Source: Kordia jejudonensis
GTDB taxonomy: Bacteria > Bacteroidota > Bacteroidia > Flavobacteriales > Flavobacteriaceae
Reading direction: 5' to 3'
Assembly (NCBI RefSeq): GCF_001005315.1
Contig: NZ_LBMG01000035.1
Location: 1 to 52,728 of the forward strand
DNA length: 52,728 nucleotides
The position numbers were made by a program, and so were the translations under genes. The notes under the pieces are model-generated. The model saw only the letters and a program-made list of their open reading frames with translations. It made no database searches and had not been told where the DNA came from. Of this stretch, positions 1 through 6,649 are shown piece by piece (the stretch's first letter is position 1; the number at the start of each line of letters is the position of its first letter).

Positions 1-1
1 A

Positions 2-238
2 CGAAATTTGAAAAGTTTACAATTAAACAAAATTGCAATCTCAAGTTTAAAAGGTGGAGAAAGTGTAGACGAAACAGCAAACTGTTATGAAACGTATTCT
101 TGTGAAGAAAATGTTACTGCAAAATTCTGTCAAAAAACATTGAATTATAATGACATTGATTGTCCTTCTATCGCTGCTCCATATACAGGCGGACTTGGAT
201 GTGTTCCACACGGACCTTCTGTTGCTGGTGATTGTTAG
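2..238 (+). CDS. GG-leader natural-product precursor peptide, 5' truncated
   Basis: The reading frame is open from the first bases of the window, and the readable part begins RNLKSLQLNK. Intact relatives further on begin MKKRNLKSL, so only about the first three codons are missing. A TTG at position 8 is not the real start. The leader ends in a GG motif (SSLKGG), the usual processing site of Bacteroidota GG-type precursors (class I lanthipeptide-like leaders). The core of about 55 residues has six cysteines and several Ser/Thr, and ends in GDC. It is the first of three precursors in a row on this strand. No modifying enzyme is visible; it could lie left of the window. The final product is unknown. 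Confidence 0.75.
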   Translation, partial: RNLKSLQLNKIAISSLKGGESVDETANCYETYSCEENVTAKFCQKTLNYNDIDCPSIAAPYTGGLGCVPHGPSVAGDC

Positions 239-265
239 TACGCACATTATGTACCAATAAGTATT

Positions 266-300
266 ACTTAAAGTGAGTTAAATGAAAGCTCACTTTAAGT
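266..300 (+). terminator. hairpin after the first precursor
   Basis: A perfect 12-bp inverted repeat (ACTTAAAGTGAG at 266-277, CTCACTTTAAGT at 289-300) with an 11-nt loop lies 27 nt after the stop codon and is followed by a short T-run. It is a probable intrinsic terminator. The rest of the gap up to 463 shows nothing else I can assign. Confidence 0.6.
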
Positions 301-463
301 TTTACAAAGAAAAAATTTCTAGTATCTGGTATTTTTTTATTGTGTTTTCATAAATCGTCAATGCGATTTGTTGATGATTTATGAATGCGCAACAGTGTTT
401 CTTTTTTCAAGACAAAATTATTTCTTCTTTTGAATCATTATTAATTTCAAAACTATAATTATA

Positions 464-730
464 ATGAAAAAACGAAATTTAAAAAGTTTAGCATTGAACA
501 AGGCATCAGTATCAAATTTAACTGGTGGTTTGAGTGATATAGATACTGGAACATTTACAGGTCCTAGCATTACGATCTTAAACTCTGATTTTATTGGCTG
601 CTGGTCAGATGGAAATTCTTGTCCAAGTGAATATCGTACAGCTTGTGAACAAACGATGGACGAAACTTGTGGATGGCATTGTGAAAGCATTCATGTTCCG
701 TCTAATATTCAATTTCCAGGCCAAGAATAA
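464..730 (+). CDS. GG-leader natural-product precursor peptide
   Basis: This 88-residue peptide starts MKKRNLKSLALNKASVSNL, and its leader ends in TGG at about residue 22, where a GG-type peptidase would cut. The core of about 66 residues has five cysteines (spaced as in GCWSDGNSC, ACEQTMDETC and WHC) and many Ser/Thr. The family is typically modified after translation, with lanthionine-type rings as one option, but the product here is unknown. The gene lies 16 nt upstream of the next precursor, so the two are probably co-transcribed. The core is unrelated to the seven-member family at 13.8-15.7 kb although the leaders are alike. Confidence 0.8.
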   Translation: MKKRNLKSLALNKASVSNLTGGLSDIDTGTFTGPSITILNSDFIGCWSDGNSCPSEYRTACEQTMDETCGWHCESIHVPSNIQFPGQE

Positions 731-746
731 ATTTAAAATATAAATT

Positions 747-929
747 ATGAAAAAACGAAATTTAAAAAATTTGACATTACGCAAAAAGTCTATTTCTAAC
801 CTTTTTAGCAAAGGAGGATTTAATACAGGAAATCCTTCTGGTGGAAGCGAACACAATCCAAATTCAATGGATATTTTAAAATGCTCTCCAGCTTCTGTAA
901 TTCCAAATACGGATTGCGGTTGTGCCTAA
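747..929 (+). CDS. GG-leader natural-product precursor peptide, short core
   Basis: This 60-residue peptide has the same leader class (MKKRNLKNLTLRKKSISNL) and ends its leader at FSKGG, about residue 24. The core is Asn/Gly/Ser-rich and ends in CGCA, with three cysteines close to the C terminus. It follows the previous precursor by 16 nt and ends just before a long inverted repeat. The shared leader and divergent cores suggest one maturation or export machinery serving several products; that is inference, since the enzymes are not in the window. Confidence 0.78.
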   Translation: MKKRNLKNLTLRKKSISNLFSKGGFNTGNPSGGSEHNPNSMDILKCSPASVIPNTDCGCA

Positions 930-954
930 CTTTTGATAAAAAATGTTACCATTA

Positions 955-1090
955 AAAAAGGCTGTCGGAAAAGCTAAATTTTCGTCAAACCAAACTTGAT
1001 TCGGTTTCTCATAACCATTGAAAATCAATGCAATGAGATTCTGGATTGAATTCAGAATGACGCTTTTTTATCCTTTTAGACAGCCTTTTT
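955..1090. repeat. inverted-repeat element, possible bidirectional terminator
   Basis: Perfect 12-bp ends (AAAAAGGCTGTC at 955-966, GACAGCCTTTTT at 1079-1090) bracket about 110 bp containing a smaller palindromic stretch (ATTCTG...CAGAAT at about 1038-1060). It sits between the 3' ends of the convergent precursor genes and the aromatic operon and has T-runs in both directions, so it could terminate both. It may also be a dispersed repeat element. Confidence 0.55.
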
Positions 1091-1110
1091 ATGCTTTCTA
1101 CTTATTATTT

Positions 1111-2193
1111 TTAACCATTCACGATTTTCTCCTGATGGTTTATTGATTCTTGGTGAATAGCTTTGAAGATACGCAATACAAATTCTTCACTCAACTGATT
1201 TTGTTCGCCTTCTAAAATCATTTTTCCTAAGATTTCATTCCAACGTCTTGTTTGTAAGATGGCTACGTTTTTGTCTTTTTTCAACGCACCAATTTTGTCA
1301 GCAACTTTCATACGCTTTCCTAACATTTCAATCAATTGATGATCAATAACATCAATTTGTGTACGCAATGTGTTTAATGCATTTCTATATTCTGCTTCCG
1401 TATCTGTAGATTTTCTAATTTTCAAATCTTCCATAACTTCCACAAGTCTTGCTGGTGTTATTTGCTGTTTGGCATCACTCCAAGCATTGTCGGGATCGTA
1501 ATGTGTTTCTATCATCAATCCATCATAATTCAGGTCTAAACCTGTTTGGCAAATATCAAAAATGATATCTCTTCGTCCAGCAATATGTGATGGATCTAAA
1601 ATTAATGGCAAGTCTGGAAAACGATTTTGCAATTCAATCGGAATTTGCCATTCTGGATTGTTTCGGTAACGTGTTTTTTCGTAGGTTGAAAATCCTCTGT
1701 GAATTACACCTAATTTTTGAATGTTTGCCGAATGTAAACGTTCTACAGCACCTAACCATAATGGTAAATCTGGATTTACAGGGTTTTTGATTAAGACAAT
1801 TTTATCCGTTCCGTTTAATGCATCTGCAATTTCTTGAACGATAAATGGACTTACCGTTGAACGCGCACCAATCCACAATACATCAATGTCGTGCTCGAGT
1901 GCTAAACGAACGTGTGTTGCGTTGGCAACTTCTGTAGCCGTTAGCATTCCTGTTTCTTCTTTTGCTTTTTGCAACCATTTGAGTCCAAGTGCGCCCACAC
2001 CTTCAAAGTTTCCAGGTCGCGTACGCGGTTTCCAAATTCCTGCACGCAATACTGTTGCATCGGTATCTTTGAGTTCGTGCGCTATTTTTAGTACTTGTGC
2101 TTCTGTTTCTGCACTACAAGGTCCTGCAATTACTAATGGATGTTCTAATCCGAAGGCATTGAGCCAGTTTCTAAGTTCTTTTTTATTTTCCAT
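1111..2193 (-). CDS. aroF: bifunctional DAHP synthase / chorismate mutase
   Basis: This 360-residue protein has an N-terminal type I-beta DAHP synthase domain (about residues 10-260; motifs VIAGPCSAE, LRAGIWKPRTRPG, LILDPSHIAG) that condenses PEP with erythrose-4-phosphate. A C-terminal AroQ-type chorismate mutase helical domain follows (about 270-355; LRTQIDVIDHQLIEMLGKRM). The fusion joins the first step of the shikimate pathway to the branch-point step, as is common in Bacteroidota. It is the last gene of the pheA-aminotransferase-tyrA-aroF operon and is separated from tyrA by a dispersed repeat. The ATG at 2193 fits the family start. In some relatives the mutase domain also makes the synthase sensitive to prephenate; whether it does here cannot be read from sequence. 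Confidence 0.93.
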   Translation of the reverse strand: MENKKELRNWLNAFGLEHPLVIAGPCSAETEAQVLKIAHELKDTDATVLRAGIWKPRTRPGNFEGVGALGLKWLQKAKEETGMLTATEVANATHVRLALEHDIDVLWIGARSTVSPFIVQEIADALNGTDKIVLIKNPVNPDLPLWLGAVERLHSANIQKLGVIHRGFSTYEKTRYRNNPEWQIPIELQNRFPDLPLILDPSHIAGRRDIIFDICQTGLDLNYDGLMIETHYDPDNAWSDAKQQITPARLVEVMEDLKIRKSTDTEAEYRNALNTLRTQIDVIDHQLIEMLGKRMKVADKIGALKKDKNVAILQTRRWNEILGKMILEGEQNQLSEEFVLRIFKAIHQESINHQEKIVNG

Positions 2194-2264
2194 GATTATT
2201 TTTTTCTCTATTGGTTATTCGTTTTTTATTTTTTTGTCTTTTTGTTACTCTGTGTTGGTTCTTG

Positions 2265-2433
2265 TGTAAGTTCCTATGGTCATCGAAAGTTCCGCGTTAG
2301 GGATTGAGGCCTTTGACTGCGCTCAGCGCAGGCTTTGTTGGAGCTCTTTTGCAAAATGGATTCCTGCCTGCGCAGGAATGACAGTTTGTAAAAAGCGACT
2401 GCCGAAAGCCCGACCCTTGGGGAACGCCCAAAT
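2265..2433. repeat. dispersed intergenic repeat, copy A
   Basis: This copy lies between tyrA and aroF. It shares long blocks with the sequence at 21351-21517: GCGTTAGGGAT, TTGTTGGAGCTCTTT, GATTCCTGCC(T)GCGCAGGAATGACAG, AAAAGCGACTGC and GGAACGCCCAA. The CCTGC...GCAGG part is itself a hairpin. It begins five nucleotides past the tyrA stop codon, so it forms the mRNA spacer between two operon genes. No coding potential is evident. Confidence 0.6.
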
Positions 2434-2437
2434 ACGG

Positions 2438-3286
2438 TTAAATAATTCCGTTTAATATTTTTTTAATGTGATTTGTGTTTTCCATTTCTTTATATATTCC
2501 TTCAAAATTGTCTTGCAACATGAGTTGTTTGAACTCCTCTAAGTTGGCAATGTATTCTTGCAACGTTTCGATGACGTTTGCTTTGTTTTGTTCAAAAATT
2601 GGTGTCCACATGGCTGGCGAACTTTTTGCCAAACGCACCGTTGAAGCAAATCCGCTACCTGCCAAGTCAAAGATATCACGTTCATTTTTTTCTTTTTCAA
2701 TAACCGTTTTTCCCAACATAAACGAACTGATATGTGACAAATGTGACACGTATGCAATGTGTTTGTCGTGCGATTTTGGATCCATGTACCGAATGCGCAT
2801 GCCTAAGTTTTTGAACAACTCTAGTGCTTTTTCCTGCAAGATGAATGCCGTTTTTTCCACTTCGCAAATAATATTGGTTTTCCCGTCAAAAAGTCCTTTT
2901 ATGGCGGCTTTTGGTCCAGAAAACTCCGTTCCTGCAATTGGATGCGCTGCCAAAAAGTTTCTTCGTTTTTCATGATTGGCAATACTTTGACAAATTTTTT
3001 CTTTTGTAGAACCTGCATCAATGACCAATGTTTGGTCATTAATAGTGTTTAAAACTTCCGTGATGATGTCAATAGAAACATGTACGGGAATTGTAACAAT
3101 GACAAGGTCTGCATTTTTTACGTTTTGAAGCGTTGCTTTTTTATGAATTAACTGTAGTTGCAGCGCTTCTTCTAGGTGTGCATCATTAGCATCAATGCCA
3201 TAGATGACAGCTTCAGGATAGTGTTCCTGAATGTCTAGCGACATGCTTCCGCCAATGAGTCCGATTCCTATGATGTATACATTCAT
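2438..3286 (-). CDS. tyrA: prephenate dehydrogenase
   Basis: This enzyme oxidatively decarboxylates prephenate to 4-hydroxyphenylpyruvate in tyrosine synthesis. The start is placed at ATG 3286 (MNVYIIGIGLIGGSM), which puts the GxGxxG NAD-binding motif at the N terminus and gives 282 residues; a longer frame adds 17 atypical residues. Family features are VIVTIPVH, DAGSTKEKI and FLAAHPIAGTEFSGP. The start overlaps the stop of the upstream aminotransferase by four bases (ATGA), which suggests translational coupling. No ACT domain is visible, so feedback control probably rests on PheA or AroF and on the attenuator at the operon front. Confidence 0.93.
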   Translation of the reverse strand: MNVYIIGIGLIGGSMSLDIQEHYPEAVIYGIDANDAHLEEALQLQLIHKKATLQNVKNADLVIVTIPVHVSIDIITEVLNTINDQTLVIDAGSTKEKICQSIANHEKRRNFLAAHPIAGTEFSGPKAAIKGLFDGKTNIICEVEKTAFILQEKALELFKNLGMRIRYMDPKSHDKHIAYVSHLSHISSFMLGKTVIEKEKNERDIFDLAGSGFASTVRLAKSSPAMWTPIFEQNKANVIETLQEYIANLEEFKQLMLQDNFEGIYKEMENTNHIKKILNGII

Positions 3287-4437
3287 GCTGCTGTGATTCT
3301 TTTGATGACTTCTTTTATTTTTTCTTCCGAAACGCACAATGAAAACCGAATGTAGCCTTCTCCTTGTGTTCCAAATATGCTTCCTGGTGTGATGAAAACG
3401 TCTTTTTCATAGAGCAATTTGTCAATGAATGCTTCTGATGTTAAGGTATTTGTTGCTGGTAATTTTGCCCATACAAACATTCCTGAAGTTTCCGTATCAA
3501 ATGTACAGTGCAGTTTTTCTGCGATTTCCCAAACGAGTTCGCGTCGTTTTTTATAGATATTGTTGAGTTCAGTAAACCACGTTGTAGAACTCTCCAACGC
3601 TTTGATTGCGCCTTTTTGAATTCCGTAGAACATGCCTGAATCCATGTTGCTTTTTACTTTTAACACATGTTGGATGTGTTCCGCTTTTCCCATGACCATT
3701 CCCGTGCGCCAACCAGCCATGTTGAACGATTTGCTAAGCGAATTAAGCTCTAAAGCAACTTCTTTTGCACCTTTGAGTGCTAGAATACTCAACGGTTCAT
3801 CATTGAGAATGAAACTGTACGGATTGTCATTAATGATGAGTATTTGATGTTTTTTTGCGAAAATTATTAATTTTTCAAAGAAACTTTTAGAAGCTTTTGC
3901 GCCTGTTGGCATGTGTGGATAGTTGACCCACATGAGTTTTACTTTGCTCAAATCGTGCTGTTCAAGAGCTTCTAAATTTGGCAACCAATCGTTGGAAGCC
4001 TCTAAATTATAGTATTTTGGAACTGCGCCTAATAGTTTGGTCACAGATGTATAAGTTGGGTAACTCGGATTTGCAATTAAAACCTCATCGCCTTCGTCTA
4101 AATACGCCATTGAAATGTGCATGATGCCTTCTTTACTTCCCATGAGTGGCAAGACTTCTTCATTTGCGTTTAGCGAAACGTTGTAATTTTTCAGGTAGAA
4201 ATCGGCAATAGCGTTTCTGAGTTCAGGAATTCCTTGATAGCTTTGGTATTTGTGCGCTGTTTCGTCGTGCAAACTTGCTTCAAGCGCATCAACAACAACG
4301 CTTGGCGGTTGCAAATCTGGGCTTCCGATTCCTAGATTTATGATCGATTTTCCAGCCGCCACAAGTCCGCGTACTTCTCGTAATTTTTTGGAAAAGTAGT
4401 ATTCTTCAACAGTATGTATTCGTTTTGCAGGAATCAT
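3283..4437 (-). CDS. class I/II PLP-dependent aminotransferase, probably aromatic/aspartate
   Basis: This 384-residue fold-type I aminotransferase has the substrate-arm motif INLGIGSPDLQPP, YQSYQGIPELRNAI and the Schiff-base lysine in SLSKSFNMAGWR. Its position between pheA and tyrA, overlapping each by four bases, argues that it transaminates phenylpyruvate and hydroxyphenylpyruvate (or prephenate) in Phe/Tyr synthesis. By sequence alone it could also be called an aspartate or LL-diaminopimelate-type aminotransferase. Substrate preference is inferred from the operon only. Confidence 0.88.
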   Translation of the reverse strand: MIPAKRIHTVEEYYFSKKLREVRGLVAAGKSIINLGIGSPDLQPPSVVVDALEASLHDETAHKYQSYQGIPELRNAIADFYLKNYNVSLNANEEVLPLMGSKEGIMHISMAYLDEGDEVLIANPSYPTYTSVTKLLGAVPKYYNLEASNDWLPNLEALEQHDLSKVKLMWVNYPHMPTGAKASKSFFEKLIIFAKKHQILIINDNPYSFILNDEPLSILALKGAKEVALELNSLSKSFNMAGWRTGMVMGKAEHIQHVLKVKSNMDSGMFYGIQKGAIKALESSTTWFTELNNIYKKRRELVWEIAEKLHCTFDTETSGMFVWAKLPATNTLTSEAFIDKLLYEKDVFITPGSIFGTQGEGYIRFSLCVSEEKIKEVIKRITAA

Positions 4438-5264
4438 GAGTTGCGTTGGTTTTTGTAGGTTCCTAGTACTTTTAAGCTTGTGGTCATAATTTCTAAAATA
4501 GAAATAGCTTTTGCATAATTTTCATAGTTTTCAAAGGTTACATCTACGAAAAAAGCATATTTCCAAAGTGTTTCAATAATGGGTAATGATTGTATTTTTG
4601 TGAGATTGAGTTTGCAATCGCTCATGACATTTAAAACGGTTGCCAGACTTCCTCTTTTGTGATCGAGTTCAAAACGAATGGATGCTTTGTCTATTTGATC
4701 AATGCCATTTGTAGGTTTTTCTTTTTGAAGAATTACAAAACGGGTTGCATTGGTTTTTATGGTTTGAATTTCTTCCGATAATACTTCCAATTGAAATAAA
4801 TCAGCTGCCATTTTGGTAGCAATTGCGGCAATTCCTGAGCTTTGTTTTGCTTGAATGCGCTGAGCTACGGCGGCAGTATCTACATCTTCTACTAATTTGA
4901 TATGTGGATATTGCTTGAAGAATTCTTTACATTGTAATAACGCCATCGGATGCGAACAAACTTCTGTAATGTCTTCCAACGTTTGATTGGGCAACGCCAT
5001 TAAATGATGATGAATGTTTAGGTAATATTCGCCATTGATATGAATATTATTGGCATCAATTAATGCGTAGTTTGGAATAATAGAACCTGCAATGGTATTT
5101 TCGAGTGCCATGATGGCATACGTACTTTTTCCGTGTAATAAACTCTGCACCAATGCATCAAAAGATAAGCATTCGTCCAATTGTACATCGTTTCCGAAGT
5201 ACGCTTGTGCTACTTTGTGATGATTGGAACCTTGAATTCCTTGTATGGCGATTGTTTGTTTCAT
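4434..5264 (-). CDS. pheA: prephenate dehydratase
   Basis: This 276-residue protein starts MKQTIAIQGIQGSNHH and converts prephenate to phenylpyruvate. The periplasmic-binding-like catalytic lobes span about residues 1-180, including the conserved TRFVIL stretch. A C-terminal ACT domain (about 195-270; KASIRFELDHKRGSLATVLNVM, with LTKIQSLPI) is the family's phenylalanine-binding regulatory module. There is no fused chorismate mutase; that activity sits on AroF in the same operon. It is the first structural gene, and its ATG lies only eight nucleotides after the T-run of an intrinsic terminator, the mark of an attenuated operon. Confidence 0.93.
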   Translation of the reverse strand: MKQTIAIQGIQGSNHHKVAQAYFGNDVQLDECLSFDALVQSLLHGKSTYAIMALENTIAGSIIPNYALIDANNIHINGEYYLNIHHHLMALPNQTLEDITEVCSHPMALLQCKEFFKQYPHIKLVEDVDTAAVAQRIQAKQSSGIAAIATKMAADLFQLEVLSEEIQTIKTNATRFVILQKEKPTNGIDQIDKASIRFELDHKRGSLATVLNVMSDCKLNLTKIQSLPIIETLWKYAFFVDVTFENYENYAKAISILEIMTTSLKVLGTYKNQRNS

Positions 5265-5272
5265 ATGAGTCC

Positions 5273-5304
5273 AAAAAAAAAGTTCCGATATATTTCGGAA
5301 CTTT
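5273..5304 (-). terminator. attenuator terminator of the pheA operon
   Basis: On the minus strand an 8-bp stem (AGTTCCGA with TCGGAACT, plus-strand arms 5281-5288 and 5295-5302, 6-nt loop) is followed by an eight-base T-run at 5273-5280, immediately before the pheA start. The sequence GGAACT inside the leader peptide gene (plus-strand 5349-5354) can pair with the 5' arm of this stem, which gives an antiterminator alternative. This is the layout of a ribosome-mediated transcription attenuator. Confidence 0.85.
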
Positions 5305-5335
5305 CTTTTTCTATATATTGTTTATTTACATAAAA

Positions 5336-5413
5336 CTATACAACAAGGAGTTCCTGCTTCTTTTCGTAAAAGAAGTAAAAATAACCTTGCCAGAAATAAT
5401 TTGCTGTAAACAT
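5336..5413 (-). CDS. aromatic-rich attenuator leader peptide of the pheA operon
   Basis: A 25-codon frame on the minus strand begins MFTANYFWQGYFYFFY and ends EKKQELLVV. Ten of its first sixteen residues are aromatic (five Phe, four Tyr, one Trp). It sits between a good promoter and an intrinsic terminator just before pheA. Scarcity of charged tRNA-Phe or tRNA-Tyr would stall the ribosome over the run of TTT/TAC/TTC codons and free the GGAACT segment to disrupt the terminator. Within the peptide gene, an 8-bp hairpin (CTTCTTTT/AAAAGAAG at 5357-5364 and 5368-5375) enclosed by CAAGG/CCTTG is the probable pause or 1:2 structure. The peptide has no expected function beyond regulation. Confidence 0.88.
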   Translation of the reverse strand: MFTANYFWQGYFYFFYEKKQELLVV

Positions 5414-5433
5414 GTTGTTTTCGTTTATGTTAG

Positions 5434-5463
5434 CTAAAGTATTGATTAATTTTAAAATTCAAA
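5434..5463 (-). promoter_or_regulatory. probable promoter of the pheA leader and operon
   Basis: On the minus strand TTTG (5463-5460) is followed after 18 nt by TACTTTAG (5441-5434). This is one mismatch from the Bacteroidota -33/-7 consensus TTTG/TAnnTTTG. Transcription would begin around 5428, about 15 nt before the leader peptide ATG. Confidence 0.65.
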
Positions 5464-5593
5464 ATCGTTTTCCAATATTTTTTAAAGAAAAACGTTTTTA
5501 GCAATAATCTGCGCTATTTTTTGTTTTTATTTAATTGAAAGGTAAGAAATACTGATAAAAATTTATGTAGTTTTGAACTTCTAATTCTAGCAT

Positions 5594-6487
5594 ATGTCTA
5601 TAGTTGTAGAAAATATCACAAAAATTTACGGGAAACAGAAAGCATTAGATAATGTGTCATTTACGGTAAAGAAAGGCGAAATTGTTGGCTTTTTAGGTCC
5701 AAATGGCGCTGGAAAATCTACTATGATGAAAATTTTGACTACGTATTTGAAAGCAACAACAGGAAAAGCTTCTGTAAATACCTTTGATACGAATTCAAAT
5801 GCTAGAGACGTACAAAAAAGTGTTGGATATTTACCAGAACACAATCCGTTGTATTTAGATATGCACGTTCGTGAGTATTTAGCATTTAATGCGAATGTGT
5901 ATAAATCGCCAAAATCACGTATTGAAGAAGTGATTGAAATGACAGGTTTGATTCCTGAAGCGAGTAAAAAGATTGGCGAATTGTCAAAAGGGTATCGACA
6001 GCGTGTTGGATTGGCAAATGCATTGTTGCACGATCCTGAAGTATTAATTTTAGATGAACCGACAACTGGTTTGGATCCGAATCAATTAACAGAAATTCGA
6101 AATTTGATTACGTCTATCGGGAAAGAGAAAACTATTTTCTTATCGACACATATTATGCAAGAAGTAGAAGCTATTTGCGATCGTGTGATTATTATTAATA
6201 AAGGCGAAATTGTTGCTGACACTACGTTAGCCAAACTTCAAAAAGATCAACAACAAGTGATTGAAGTTGAGTTTGATTATCGCATTGAAGATGTATTGAT
6301 TGAAAAACTTCCACATGTAGTACAAGTCATCAACACCCGCGGATTGGTATACGAAATTACATTTGATACTTCTAAAGATATGCGATCTACCGTATTTGAT
6401 TTTGCACATGATAATGATTTGAAAGCCTTACAAATTAATCAGAAGAATAAGAACTTAGAGAGTTTGTTTAGAGAGTTGACTGCTTAA
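5594..6487 (+). CDS. gldA: ABC transporter ATP-binding protein, gliding motility type
   Basis: This 297-residue ATPase subunit has Walker A GPNGAGKS at residues 35-42, signature LSKGYRQRVGLANAL, Walker B LILDEP and the switch histidine in LSTHIMQE. The full sequence resembles GldA, the ATPase that works with membrane subunits GldF and GldG in Flavobacteriia gliding and type IX secretion. GldF and GldG are not adjacent here, which is usual because gldA is often separate. A TAGTTTTG element at 5568-5575 is a possible -7 box. It could be another ABC-2-type ATPase, but the nearby porU supports the gliding assignment. Confidence 0.85.
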   Translation: MSIVVENITKIYGKQKALDNVSFTVKKGEIVGFLGPNGAGKSTMMKILTTYLKATTGKASVNTFDTNSNARDVQKSVGYLPEHNPLYLDMHVREYLAFNANVYKSPKSRIEEVIEMTGLIPEASKKIGELSKGYRQRVGLANALLHDPEVLILDEPTTGLDPNQLTEIRNLITSIGKEKTIFLSTHIMQEVEAICDRVIIINKGEIVADTTLAKLQKDQQQVIEVEFDYRIEDVLIEKLPHVVQVINTRGLVYEITFDTSKDMRSTVFDFAHDNDLKALQINQKNKNLESLFRELTA

Positions 6488-6649
6488 CACATTAGACTGT
6501 TTGTCTCTTAAGTTTTCAATGAAATTGTACAAGTTGAATTAACAATCGACAGCTATTTTTCAGCAATCAAAAACACGATTTCAGAAATTTTTATCACTTT
6601 TAAAGCATGCATTCATACTATTTAAGCATGTTTTCTCGTTAAAAAAGTG

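Noticed and set aside
955-1090. Possible insertion sequence with terminal inverted repeats
   Set aside because: Only about 136 bp with no transposase and T-runs both ways; terminator or small repeat is the simpler reading.
2539-2757. 72-codon minus-strand frame in another phase within tyrA
   Set aside because: It overlaps tyrA in a different frame and has no coding support.
2475-2975. 166-codon plus-strand frame opposite tyrA
   Set aside because: It is wholly antisense to a well-supported gene, with no recognisable domain or start context.
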